Origin: Paraphoma chrysanthemicola
Lineage: Eukaryota; Ascomycota; Dothideomycetes; Pleosporales; Phaeosphaeriaceae
DNA length: 64,000 nucleotides
Assembly (NCBI GenBank): GCA_020744225.1
Contig: JAGMWG010000015.1
Location: forward strand, 186,001-250,000
Direction of reading: 5' to 3'
Position 1 is the first letter of the stretch; every line of letters begins with the position of its first letter. A program made the translations under genes and the position numbers. Below the pieces are notes generated by a model. The model was not told the DNA's origin. It saw only the letters and a list, made by a program, of their open reading frames with translations, and made no database searches. Below, one piece after another: positions 22,512 through 32,578 of this stretch.

Positions 22512-24596
22512 ATGGGCGACACCGAGAGCTCGACGCCCCGCTCCACCACCGAGGGGCCCCAATTGAAGGCTGCAAAGGACAAGAACTGCCCCTTCTGCGG
22601 CCAGGCCTTCACCTCGTCGAGCCTAGGACGGCATCTCGACCTGTACATCCGCCCCAAGAACCCCAAGGCGGCCGATGGCATACACCTTGTCGACGAGATA
22701 CGGAAGCTGCGCGGCGGCATCACACGGCGGCAGGCCAAGGGCAGCGTGTCCCTCTCCAAGAAGGACGACAGCGGATCCAGCACGCCCGTAAACAAGAAAC
22801 AGAGCGTGGCCAGCGAGGACTCGTCTACGCTGGTGCACAGCCCCGACGACGAGGACAACGACGACGACGACAACGACAACGAGCTGCACGTCGGGAAGAG
22901 CCGGACGCAGTTCCACGACGTGAGCTGGAGCCATGGAAAGCGGCAGGCGTCACGGGCGCTGGGAGCGAGAACACCCGACATGCGGCGAGATGTGTCGCGC
23001 CAGATGCAGAAGGCAGACCTGGACCAGCGCGTCAAGACAGGCGAGGAGGCCGAGATAGCAAGCGCGACCGAGATGGCATTGCGGGAGCTGCTGAAGAGCG
23101 TGCGCGAGGCCAAGTACGTCCATGTCCACGTCCCTTGCATGCCCAACGACACTTTGAATGGTAGTTGTAGTCGACTAACACTACACAGCACCAAGGCCTC
23201 CGGCTCGACGCTTTTCGACTTCGACCCCTACACGCTCAACTTCCCCTCGCTGTGCCTGCACGTGCTGCCCGCGCCCTCGACCCTCTTCTCCCCCACGCCC
23301 TTCCCCACGGCCGACTCGTGGTCCATCACCCCGCCCGGCCAGAAGCAGCTCGATGCCCTGAACAAGCAGGTCCGCGAGAGGCTGCTCGCCCAGCAGCGGC
23401 AGCGTCAGATCAACCAGGTCTACCCGGCTGGTCCACAGTCAAACGCCTCCTCGGCCGCCAACTCGCCCCTGCCCACCCCGCCGCTGTTCGACCCCGACCC
23501 ACAGAAGCTGTTCTGCCACATTGCAGACGCTTTCAACCACTGGATGCACCAGAGCGAGCGCACGCGGCAGGAGTACTGGCAGATTGAGATACTGCGCTGC
23601 TACGCCCGTGCCGACGACCGGCGGCGGGAGGCCGAGGTGCAGCTCGAGAATGCGCGGCGGGAGATTGACTACCTCAAGGCGAACCGCTGGACCTCAGGCG
23701 CAACTGACATCTCACCCATCACCATCCACCTCGGCACGGACACGACCAAAGAGCTTGGGAAGCTGGGCATGGACTACCGCAACTGGGACTATGACCGCCT
23801 CATCGAGAAGTGGAGGGGCGTCGTTCGAGACTCCAAGGCCAACAATGCCGGCATGGCTGCGCAGAGAGCTCTTCCTGGAGGCCCCACAGGCACGAGGAGC
23901 TGCTCCATGGCCAGTCTACCGCCGCATCACTTTACCACCGTCAACCAGCCGCGGCAGGGCAGTCCCGTAAAGGTCGAGGCTACGCCCTTCACTGCGCCGC
24001 CAACCGTGGTCGACGAGCCCAACAGCGACCAGCTGGATGCAGAAGGCGACGACGACGAAGATATCGACGTCGATCAGCACACGCCTCCCGAAGAGCACTC
24101 CATGAACGAGCCACAGCCTCACCCCATCCGACCTCAACACCAGCAACACCACATCCCGCTCCAACCCACGCCGATCCACCCCACGCAGCAAATGCAATCC
24201 CACATGCAAAACCAAATGCACGCCACACAGGTCCAAGCTCAAGCTCAGTTTCAAGCTCAGGCCAATGCACAAGCCCACGCGCAAGCTCAAGCATGGGCCG
24301 CGGCACGGCAACACATGAACCAGTCCCGCAACCAGAACTTCTCGCCACACCAGCACCAGCAAATGTCCCCGCATGTGCAGCACGTCTCGCGCATGAACTC
24401 AGCAGCAAGCAGTCGCCGCCCAAGCGTGCAGCTCATGGACCCGCATGCCATGAACCACAATGGCATGGCAGGTCTGCCCAGTAGTATGAGCATGACAACC
24501 GGCATGGAGGGTATTCAGAACCACCAAGATCAGTTCTTGAGGATGGACATGGGATTAACCGCCGGATTCGTCGCTGACGATGGCATGGGGTCGTAA
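22512..24596 (+). CDS. Zinc finger and Gln/Ala-rich nuclear-type protein
   Basis: Exons 22512-23113 and 23189-24596; 669 residues. The 75-bp intron (GTACGT, CTAAC branch, CACAG) is a multiple of three and reads through in frame, so it is easily missed. The start is a strong CACCATGG. Residues 26-48 contain CPFCGQAFTSSSLGRHLDLY, a CxxC...H zinc-binding motif followed by a conserved RxKNPKAADGIHLVDEIR block. An acidic run follows (EDNDDDDNDNE), then a central domain with LFCHIADAFNHWMHQ and YWQIEILRCYARADDRRREAE (helical). The C-terminal third is Pro/Gln/His-rich with AQ repeats and many Met. The architecture suggests a transcriptional or chromatin co-factor; the exact family was not identified. 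Confidence 0.82.
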   Translation: MGDTESSTPRSTTEGPQLKAAKDKNCPFCGQAFTSSSLGRHLDLYIRPKNPKAADGIHLVDEIRKLRGGITRRQAKGSVSLSKKDDSGSSTPVNKKQSVASEDSSTLVHSPDDEDNDDDDNDNELHVGKSRTQFHDVSWSHGKRQASRALGARTPDMRRDVSRQMQKADLDQRVKTGEEAEIASATEMALRELLKSVREAKYVHVHVPCMPNDTLNGSCSRLTLHSTKASGSTLFDFDPYTLNFPSLCLHVLPAPSTLFSPTPFPTADSWSITPPGQKQLDALNKQVRERLLAQQRQRQINQVYPAGPQSNASSAANSPLPTPPLFDPDPQKLFCHIADAFNHWMHQSERTRQEYWQIEILRCYARADDRRREAEVQLENARREIDYLKANRWTSGATDISPITIHLGTDTTKELGKLGMDYRNWDYDRLIEKWRGVVRDSKANNAGMAAQRALPGGPTGTRSCSMASLPPHHFTTVNQPRQGSPVKVEATPFTAPPTVVDEPNSDQLDAEGDDDEDIDVDQHTPPEEHSMNEPQPHPIRPQHQQHHIPLQPTPIHPTQQMQSHMQNQMHATQVQAQAQFQAQANAQAHAQAQAWAAARQHMNQSRNQNFSPHQHQQMSPHVQHVSRMNSAASSRRPSVQLMDPHAMNHNGMAGLPSSMSMTTGMEGIQNHQDQFLRMDMGLTAGFVADDGMGS

Positions 24597-25121
24597 ATTT
24601 GCGCACTGAACAGCACTTGGACGACGAGTACACTAGAAAGAGGAGGATCGCCTCACGGCAAGAATGTTGCGCCAGATGATACCCAACAGACTTTTCTTTT
24701 GTCTCTTTTGTATACTATACCCTGTGGATCCTTTTGTTGCATCTTGTGGTTTTCATATACCCGGCTTTGAATTTGGCCATCTACTTTGTTGTTATAGAGC
24801 TTTGCCACGGCAAGGCTTTTTTTTACTAGATCATATCAATAATCATCGAGCGCTGAACGCGCATTGCATTTCACATGGTAGCCATCATCCCCCTCTTACA
24901 CTGTTAGCATTCTGTAATTGCACTCCCAGACCGTCAGTTCGATGGCAATGGCTCAACGTCGTGCTTGAAACCTTGTATTCATGTATCATAGTTTCACAAA
25001 CAGTCTTCTTGGTATCATTCCCTCACCCGTGAACACAGCCACACGAAAGACGGACATTTCATTCCTTCCCTAGACTCCCTCTCCCAATCCCATCCTCTTT
25101 GATCGGCCTTCCCGCCACCCC
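24597..25121. other. Convergent 3' spacer
   Basis: T-rich sequence between the ends of two convergent genes, fitting 3' untranslated regions; no coding feature seen. Confidence 0.5.
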
Positions 25122-26042
25122 TCACAAAGGATTACAATCATCACACTCCTCATCTCCACACGTCGGCCTCTTCAAAATCCACCCCGCCGGCAACAACTTC
25201 TCCAGATCCTCTTCAGGCCTCGGATCCGGTCTTTTCGGCGGCCCTTGATTCGTCAATAACTTGACTCCCACGCCATCGACCCACTCATACAGGACCCAGT
25301 ACCGCACATACGGCCGGTCGATGATTCCAAACTCGAACTTGCGGACATGCACGGACTGGAAATGCGACATGAGGCGCTGCATCATCTTGGGGATCTGGTC
25401 GATGTTGCTGGAGGTGTAGATTCCTGGTCGGACTTTCCGCCGTGCAGCGTTGCGGAGGAGGTAGCTGTGTCCCACGAAGCGGAGTGTGTCGAGCGAGATG
25501 TTCGCATTACGCATGATGTTTGCTAGAAAAGCCAAGTCCGAATTCACATCCGTGCCTTCGTACCGGTACGGCGTTTCAAAATTCGCGAGATTCTGGACGT
25601 ACAGCTCCATTCGGGTGATTCGAGATGTGTTGACGGGAAGCCGGGTTGTCCAGTGGGGTTTTGGCGTGAATCTGACTTCGTCAATGGGACATTGCTTGCA
25701 GCCGCGGCAGCGGAGGCGTGGGTAGCCGTCCCAGAACCATTCTGCGTTGCGGGAGAATTGCTCCATGGCTTCGAACATGATGGCTTTGCATGTTAGAAGC
25801 CAGTCGTTGCCATAGTCGGCTACGTTGTGGAGGTGTGAATGTGCTCTAGAAGTGCGATCTACGAGCTGGTGGCGGAGCTGGATGTCTGGCACGCGGTGCT
25901 TGGGTTGGTTGGACTTGGCTGCACATGGCGGTAGAACGGCGTGGATACAGCGGATGGATTGGAAGACGTGGTGATAAATGTTGTCTCGAATTTCTCGTGG
26001 GAGTGAGAAAAAGAGGGATGTGGTCTGGTTGGTAGCCGCCAT
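25122..26042 (-). CDS. LPxE (F-box-like) hypothetical protein
   Basis: A single-exon 306-residue protein. The start MAATNQTTSLFFSLPREIRDNIYHHVF places the LPxEIRxxIY motif at residues 14-23, the classic N-terminus of this expanded fungal family. The middle contains WLLTCKAIMFEAMEQF and a Cys-rich patch RCRGCKQCPIDEVRF; the C-terminus ends CGDEECDDCNPL, so four or more Cys might bind a metal. No catalytic motif. Function unknown; it may be a substrate-binding adaptor if the N-terminus acts as an F-box. Confidence 0.75.
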   Translation of the reverse strand: MAATNQTTSLFFSLPREIRDNIYHHVFQSIRCIHAVLPPCAAKSNQPKHRVPDIQLRHQLVDRTSRAHSHLHNVADYGNDWLLTCKAIMFEAMEQFSRNAEWFWDGYPRLRCRGCKQCPIDEVRFTPKPHWTTRLPVNTSRITRMELYVQNLANFETPYRYEGTDVNSDLAFLANIMRNANISLDTLRFVGHSYLLRNAARRKVRPGIYTSSNIDQIPKMMQRLMSHFQSVHVRKFEFGIIDRPYVRYWVLYEWVDGVGVKLLTNQGPPKRPDPRPEEDLEKLLPAGWILKRPTCGDEECDDCNPL

Positions 26043-26483
26043 TGCGGCTGTGACCGAAATGGTGACAAGAGTGTTGTAGCACTAGACGATGGGATAGATG
26101 AGAGAGAAAAACATGAAATGTAGTCACAGATTCTTCGTGTTGTATGCGCTCTCGGAAAGGCGAGTTGCGGAGGAGGCGGCGAAGTTGTTGCGATGGTTGC
26201 CTTACAAGGCGTCGCGTCCAGCATGGGTTGTAGCCTAGCGAAGGGAAAGGCTCACGACTGAATACACATCAACCTTAACATCGCGATAGCTCACAATAAT
26301 TTTCAAGCATCCCTCGCAATCGAATAGATCTTTGTGCGAGAGCCACGTCTTGGGAACGGATTCGTCCTGATGTCGGTCCGTTGCAATAACAACGGTAGCC
26401 TGCCTAGGTAAGTCGACTGCAGCAGCTCTTTTGCAATCGATACGTATTTGAGGCATAGTAATTGCTCCTTAGTAAAAAATCTT

Positions 26484-26511
26484 AGTAGTAAACACATAGT
26501 AGTAAACATAT
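26484..26511. repeat. Two-copy 14-bp tandem repeat
   Basis: AGTAGTAAACACAT is followed directly by AGTAGTAAACATAT, matching at 12 of 14 positions. A small local duplication with no evident function. Confidence 0.6.
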
Positions 26512-27063
26512 GTTACAAGTAATCCTTACATCCCGCGCCGAGTTTCAGCTTCGATGCGTGGTGTTTGCATCAGACAAGCAGCATCAACTCGGAAAGCAAA
26601 GAGATCAGACATGGCTACTGCATGACTCGAATAAAAGCACTCTAGGTACAAATCATGTAGAAGTCTCTACAGGCGAGAATGTCCATCAATCGCAGGCTTC
26701 GATGGAAAGTGATTGGACGTACGTACTGTCCACATTGGGAATGTGAAAAGATGTAGGTGATACAGAAATTCCCGAAAGACGGTGGGCAGATGAACAACCA
26801 TGGACAAAAGTAGACATTGCCCCTCGACATGGCATTTCTACTCCCAAGGCCGCTCCTCGAGCTGTGAGTGTTTGGAGATTATACAAGATGGAATGCACGA
26901 TGCAGCCCCACATTACCGATTCCGGCTAACCCCGCTTTTGATCGGAGAAAGATCTGGACCCTTCTTCTCCAGAGATTTTTGACATGTGCGCCCTGTTGTC
27001 AAAAAGAGCATCAAAGCTCACAGTAGCAAGTTTAACATGTAGACAAGTAGACAAGGCGTGGAG

Positions 27064-27070
27064 TATATAA
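27064..27070 (+). promoter_or_regulatory. TATA box candidate for the B3/4 gene
   Basis: TATATAA lies only 29 bp before the upstream in-frame ATG at 27093 and 140 bp before ATG 27204. Its position suggests transcription starts at or after 27093, which favours 27204 as the translation start. Confidence 0.45.
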
Positions 27071-27203
27071 TGCGTGGACTCGAGCAGCATTCATGGCAAG
27101 TATACCAAGGCACTTTGCACATTCCATTGCACAATCAAGACACCATTTTCCCAACTGCTACACTCGTGCTCCATTCCACCAGCTGTCCCATCGTTTACAC
27201 AAG

Positions 27204-27923
27204 ATGCCTACTCCCTCAGATCCAGCACAGTACCTCTCCACCGCGCGCGTCGACCCCTCCGTCTTCGCCCTGCGCCCCGACTACCGCGCCCTCCTCCTCA
27301 TCGCAACCAACATCCCCACAAGCCCCAGCACGGCCTCCAGCGAAGCATTCCTGTCTGCCGCGGAATCGAGCGCAAAAGCCGCGCTCGCAACAACACCGCT
27401 CAACAGCATCCCGCACGTGGTCGCGTGGCGCGAAGCATACAAGGCGTTTGGCGCGAAGCCCAAGAAGACGAAACCCAGTGTCGAAGCATTGCTGGGCCGT
27501 GTGGACGCTGGTCTCCCCCGCGTGAATCGGTTGACGGATATCTACAATGCGATTTCAATCAAGCATCAGATCCCGCTTGGTGGGGAAGATTTGGATAAAT
27601 ACGCCGGCGCACCGTTTTTGATACGCGCAACTGGGTCGGAGAAGTTCGTTACAAAGTCGGGCGGCGAGGAAGTCACCGAGTACCCGAAGCCGGGGGAGGT
27701 GGTGTGGTGTGATGATGAGGGAGTCACGTGTAGGTTGTGGAATTGGAGGCAGTGTGCAAGGACGGGCTTGAGGGATGAGACGACTAGTGTGTTGTTTATC
27801 ATGGATGCTTTGGAGCCGGTGAATGATGAAGGGCTGGAGGCTGCGGCAGAGGAGCTGACAGCGGAGTTGAAGAAGTTGGGTGGGGAAGTGCAGGTATGCA
27901 AGAGGCTGATTAGGGCTCCGTGA
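27204..27923 (+). CDS. B3/4 (tRNA-binding-like) domain protein
   Basis: An intronless 239-residue protein from ATG 27204 (MPTPSDPAQYL). The second half matches the B3/B4 domain of the phenylalanyl-tRNA synthetase beta chain as found in stand-alone proteins: GLPRVNRLTDIYNAIS, then LGGEDLDKYAGAPFLIRA, VVWCDDEGVTCRLWNWRQC and LRDETTSVLFIMDALEP. In synthetases this domain helps in editing; free-standing versions may check amino acids or tRNA, but their role is not firmly known. An in-frame ATG at 27093 would add 37 residues rich in Arg, His and Ser that could act as a mitochondrial presequence; the TATA box position argues against it. Confidence 0.85.
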   Translation: MPTPSDPAQYLSTARVDPSVFALRPDYRALLLIATNIPTSPSTASSEAFLSAAESSAKAALATTPLNSIPHVVAWREAYKAFGAKPKKTKPSVEALLGRVDAGLPRVNRLTDIYNAISIKHQIPLGGEDLDKYAGAPFLIRATGSEKFVTKSGGEEVTEYPKPGEVVWCDDEGVTCRLWNWRQCARTGLRDETTSVLFIMDALEPVNDEGLEAAAEELTAELKKLGGEVQVCKRLIRAP

Positions 27924-30131
27924 GGACTGGAAGTGAGATTGGGGTGATGGTCAGTGGTCGATATGTTGAAGATTTTGGAGTAGATGGGCACACAGTGAAC
28001 GACTTATGGAAAAGAAGTTGCGAGCATAGAAAATATATCATATTAACACACAACCTAGACAATATGAGCTTGGAAGATTCTGCCACACATCAGGATGATG
28101 TGAGCCGTAGCAAGATCGCGAAAGACACATACCACATCCCCTCTCCGCGGCCTTTCATCTCATCTTCCACATTCCCTCCAAGAAATAATCCCGTCTTCTT
28201 CAGCCTCACACCCGCCCATGCCCAAACCCCGGAGCGCATTAATTGCCAAACTCGACTTTACCCGCTCTGTACCTGCATTAGCCCCCCACCACCCCTGCCA
28301 TGTCTATCTCAGCCTCATCTCGCTTCAACTCTTGAAATTGCCAATACGTTCCCGCGCAAGAAAACCAGACAAAGAAAGATGCAATGCCCCATCCGAAATT
28401 CACCCAGGGAGGCGTCCGGTCCGACAGCGCGGAAAAGCCGCGCCGGCGCAAGAAAAACGTGGCCAGGTGGATGCATGTAGTTTAGTACAGACTGAGTGAT
28501 TCCGCCGGAAGTGGTAGAGTACGTGTGTGAACCATGGTTCGCGCACATGTTCTGGAAGCCTTGCGAAAATCAAATCTGACATGTTTATGTTCCCCGAGGT
28601 CCGTCAGGGAACCAAATCCCACCCATCCGTCCGCCGACCTAGACCCCCCTTAGTCAGATGTCGCCTTGCCTTGCGTGGTGGTTGTGACAAGTTTGGTTCG
28701 GCAGTACATGTGCGAACACCACGCCGCGCTTTTGTCCGTCGCCGATTTTCTCCAGCATGTGTCCATCGGCGCACTACTCGCATCGGAACCAGTCTTACAC
28801 ACATACCTAGGCACTGCACTCTTGGTCGTGAATCTCGGGCATCGGCAAACCGGGCAGCGGCTGTCACCATCCAAAATTTCACTCATCCCACAAGCAAAGC
28901 CTCCTCGGCACATTTTCCGAATCGCGCAATCCATGACAGCGCGGCGTGCCGCCTGGCTTTCCCTTTGTGAGGACTTTGTCCCTTGTCCCGAGGCCTGACA
29001 AGGCAAAGTGTGGTAGCTTGGGCTTGGGTAGTCGTTGGCCGAGCAATTGGTGCTTGCCGATCTTAATCAAATGCGCGAGGTCTGGAAGGGCGGATCAGCG
29101 ATGAACGTGAAAGCAGAAAGCGTGAAGGAAATCATTGTCGCATTGTTGCAATGTGTGAGGAGGTGCGATTGTGTGTGTTTGAGAACTGTCAGTGTTGGTG
29201 ATGTTTCTTGTTGAGCGTCTTTGTTGGTTGTGTGCCATGTGCGACAGAATCGCGCAAGATCTGAGACAGTTTCAAGAACAATGCGATTGCGCTTGCGCCA
29301 GGCTCAGAACATTGTGAGATGGCATGTCAGTGATCACCGGTCACGGGGAATGCATGGCAAACAGGTGTTTATGAAGTACTTTCGCATTGATGATATAGCT
29401 ACAGCCTGTCCGAGGCGACCAAGCGGATATAGTCGTGATGTGACGTTGATGAAACGACACCACATGCTGGTATAGCTTTCTTCTTCCACATCCGTCCGTC
29501 CCCATACTAGGGTAAATCTCTACAAGATCTCCAATCCTCCGCGTTGTGAATGCAAATAAAAATCAAAAAGGGGGTATCTCCAAACTCCAGCTTCACCAAA
29601 GAAGGGTGCAGTTGTCGTGATCCTGCGGAAGTGAAAGGAGGGTGCCTCAGGCACATGTGTTCCATGCCTCCAGTAACGAAATGCTAGTGTGCAGTGTGTA
29701 TATCTGCAGAGCAGCGTCCGTTGCGCGCGTCGACCAATCCAACAAGTAGGGGTATGGTAGGTGGGTAAAGCCAGGGCGCGTCAAGCGACGACCAAGGCGT
29801 GTAAAGGAAAGTGATATAGACCAAGAAGCCAAGTCCAATGCATCCTCATTCGTCAATCGTGTCGAACAATTAAGAAGGGAATTACAATGGTAGTAGCCGG
29901 ACTAACGTGGGAGTGTCGAAGTGAAGGGGTTGAGTAATGGTAAAGACAAAAAGGGCTAAATGGCAACAGGTGAAGGGTAGGACGCAGACGTGAAACCTCG
30001 TAATCGTGAGAAGGCTGAGAGCGCAGTGTGCCTAGGCCAGGCGCTTCAGGTATAATGTCGGGTTGAATCAAAGACAAGCACCAGTCGATGATGCCAGAAG
30101 CTGCAGGCTTCGGTGCGATTCAAAGCGCATC
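27924..30131. other. Convergent intergenic region, no gene seen
   Basis: About 2.2 kb between convergent genes. Overlapping frames of 60-190 codons occur on both strands around 28-29 kb without ATG-plus-splice support. No RNA gene or mobile element recognised. Confidence 0.4.
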
Positions 30132-30485
30132 TCAGAGAACGAGGTAGCCGACGCCGGCAGCGAGCGCGGCGACGTAGGCGTTGATGGCGAGCGCAGAGGC
30201 AGCGCCGGTGAACTGGGGCGAGCTGGGCCGTGCGGCGCTGCCAGTGGGGTAGATGGTGCCATTGGCCTTGATGCTGCTGACAGGCGCGTAGGTCGCGTGG
30301 CTGGCAGAGATGGTCGAGGTCAGGTTCGCGACGCTGGAAGGAGCGGAGCCGGGCTTGGTGACGGTGTTGACGCGGTAGACAGTCGAGGTGATGTAGACAG
30401 TGGAGTCATAGGCATCAGACTCCTGGGCGAAGGCGCACGCAAGGAGCGCGAAGAGGAAGAAGACGACCTGCTGGAAGGAGCGCAT
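30132..30485 (-). CDS. Small GPI-anchored cell-surface protein
   Basis: 117 residues from ATG 30485. An N-terminal signal peptide (MRSFQQVVFFLFALLACAFA) is followed by a Ser/Thr-rich chain with an N-glycosylation site (NLT), typical of fungal wall proteins. The C-terminus has a small-residue region (Gly/Ala/Ser) and a hydrophobic tail (AINAYVAALAAGVGYLVL) ending at the stop, the signal for GPI attachment. Upstream frames open to 30671 lack better starts. Likely a wall or plasma-membrane mannoprotein; no enzymatic domain. Confidence 0.8.
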   Translation of the reverse strand: MRSFQQVVFFLFALLACAFAQESDAYDSTVYITSTVYRVNTVTKPGSAPSSVANLTSTISASHATYAPVSSIKANGTIYPTGSAARPSSPQFTGAASALAINAYVAALAAGVGYLVL

Positions 30486-32578
30486 GGTGACTGGCGTGTG
30501 GTAGTGGTGTTGGCGAGGTATGCGACCGAAGTGATGGTATGCGATTGCGCAAGATTGACTGTAGAGTCGAGTGGTCTTTAAGACGCGATTGTTCTTTGTC
30601 GAGGCCGAAAGAGAGTCTGAGACAAGTCTCGTGTTTCGTGTGGGTGGTGCTGTGAGCGGGCTTGTATACACAATGCGCGAGGGCGGTGGGAGCAGTGAAG
30701 AGATAGAGCTGTTTGGCCGAAGAGAGTGTTTGTGCTAGCAAGGAGCGTGGTGAGCAAGGCTCTGCCTGAGGGCGCGTGGGTGCTTAAGAGAGCGTGGTAG
30801 GTAGACGGACGTGCGTGCGTTTGGGAGGAGAAACAACGGCTGGTGGACCCCGGGGGAGCATGCATTCTTATGAGGCGCAATCTCCCGCACCCTGGCCAAT
30901 TTCGGCCCACGACCATTTGGCGCTACTGCAGGACCCAGCTGCTAGCGCCCTCTCAGAGGCCCCCAAGCTCGCCGGGATTCCTGCCAGGCACAGCGGGATC
31001 GACTGCTGCACGCACGGCAAATCTCTGCGCTGCATCTGCCTTGGAAGCGGACCGGACCCACCTCGTGCAGTCAACACTCAACGGCGCGGATGCTGCCCAC
31101 TGCTGGCCACTTCTTTCTTGGGTGCGTGAGGTCATCAGCGCATCCAGATTCCCACGGCAACCTTGGGAATGCCTCGCGCCCAGAACATGGCACCTTGACA
31201 CACGCAGAACCAAACTTTAACCCCCCCAGCCCTTCTCACACCCCGTTTGTCGCACCGTCACAGTGTGCGCGCGGACACACGATGAAACCCGCGCAGCGAA
31301 TCGTCGTGCTTGGGGCCGCCGGCCTGTGCGCGGTACCTGAGAGTCTTGGACGCACACGAGCGCAAAACGTGACTGGAGCCAGCGGATGAGTCCGCCAGCG
31401 TACACACGTTGTATCCGTGGAACCTCGCCAGTCGCCGCCCTCGCACACCGGCGCACGAGAGCCACTCGACCATAAGACTCTGACTTGGATCCACGCACCG
31501 CGCCGCGACAACGTGGTGCTGCGCAAGCGGCGTTGCAGCGCATTGGCGTCTGACGAGACAGGTCTCAGCCACTGAGCGTGTGCCTGTCTAAACTTGGGGT
31601 GCTGGCTACAGAGCCGGCCGTGAGTCTGCCAGGCGAGCACCAAGAAGCACCGCGCTCAAACTTTGCAAAGAGAAAAAAAATCTTGCGCGATTGTGTGGTC
31701 CACTGCGCAAAGTCTAGAATACCCAGCGCTGACGTTGAGACTCAACAGCAGTCGGTGTCCAGTGACATGTCTCGATTAGGTGATGGGCACGCAGTAGCAC
31801 GCGAGCATGCAGGAACAGCAGGATGCATGTCGCCGTTGGCTGCTTGGCTTGGACAACCTTCACCATCGCCGTGACCAACGCAAATCATTTCCGTGTGTCA
31901 GCCGTCGCGAGCAAGAACGAGGTCTGAAGAAATAAAATTACCATTACTCCAGCCAACCGCTAGACCTATGATTGGCTATGCCCTCCCCAGCCTGCTATTA
32001 TTGCCTCTCATTTGCTGCAACCGCCAGCACAGTCCATGAGCGACAAGCCTCACCGTCAACGGAGCACCAAAGCCAGATCCGTTCGTCCCAGACGTCTTCG
32101 CAAATGACACCAAGCCTCGCAATCAATAGCATCGTCGGCGTCTGGCTGCGACCAAAATCGCAAACGAATGGCTCAAATTACGTGACTCCCAAACAGACCC
32201 TACCCCTTCCCAAGCCCGACCGCTGTGCCAATGTACTAGGTGCAATCGCAATGTCCTACACGCGGCGTCAGTCGCAGCTCGAGGGCATCGTGAACTAACT
32301 TCATCTCCGCTGCGGCGCCTCGCATCCGTACCCCGTGCAAGGCTTGACACCATCGCGAGGCTAAAGCCCCTTTGTGGGGAGTGACCGTGCCTCGAGCCGC
32401 AAATGACACCGAATCGCGAGCGCAGCATCTCCTTCCAAGTTTCTCTTTCGAATGCTGAGTGCTGGGCCCAAGCAGATGCACGTACCTGCAAGCAGTTTCC
32501 AAACATGTTTACCATGCGCCTAGGATTGGCGCATTTTGTTTCGATTTGTCGAATCCTCACTCAAAGACCCTAAACGCT
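30486..32578. other. Intergenic, no gene seen
   Basis: About 2.1 kb upstream of the GPI-protein gene and downstream of the TCO89-like gene. Frames of about 100 codons are chance-like, starting mostly at non-ATG codons. Nothing else recognised. Confidence 0.4.

Larger units (their letters stand above)
26043..27203. other. Divergent intergenic region
   Basis: Separates the minus-strand LPxE gene from the plus-strand B3/4 gene and so holds both promoters. It includes a small tandem repeat (26484-26511) and a TATA box (27064-27070). No gene is supported. Confidence 0.45.

Noticed and set aside
22496..24484. Alternative-frame ORFs of 222-224 codons inside the zinc finger/Q-rich gene
   Set aside because: GC-rich third positions keep other frames open; only the main frame has the CxxC...H motif and a consistent intron.
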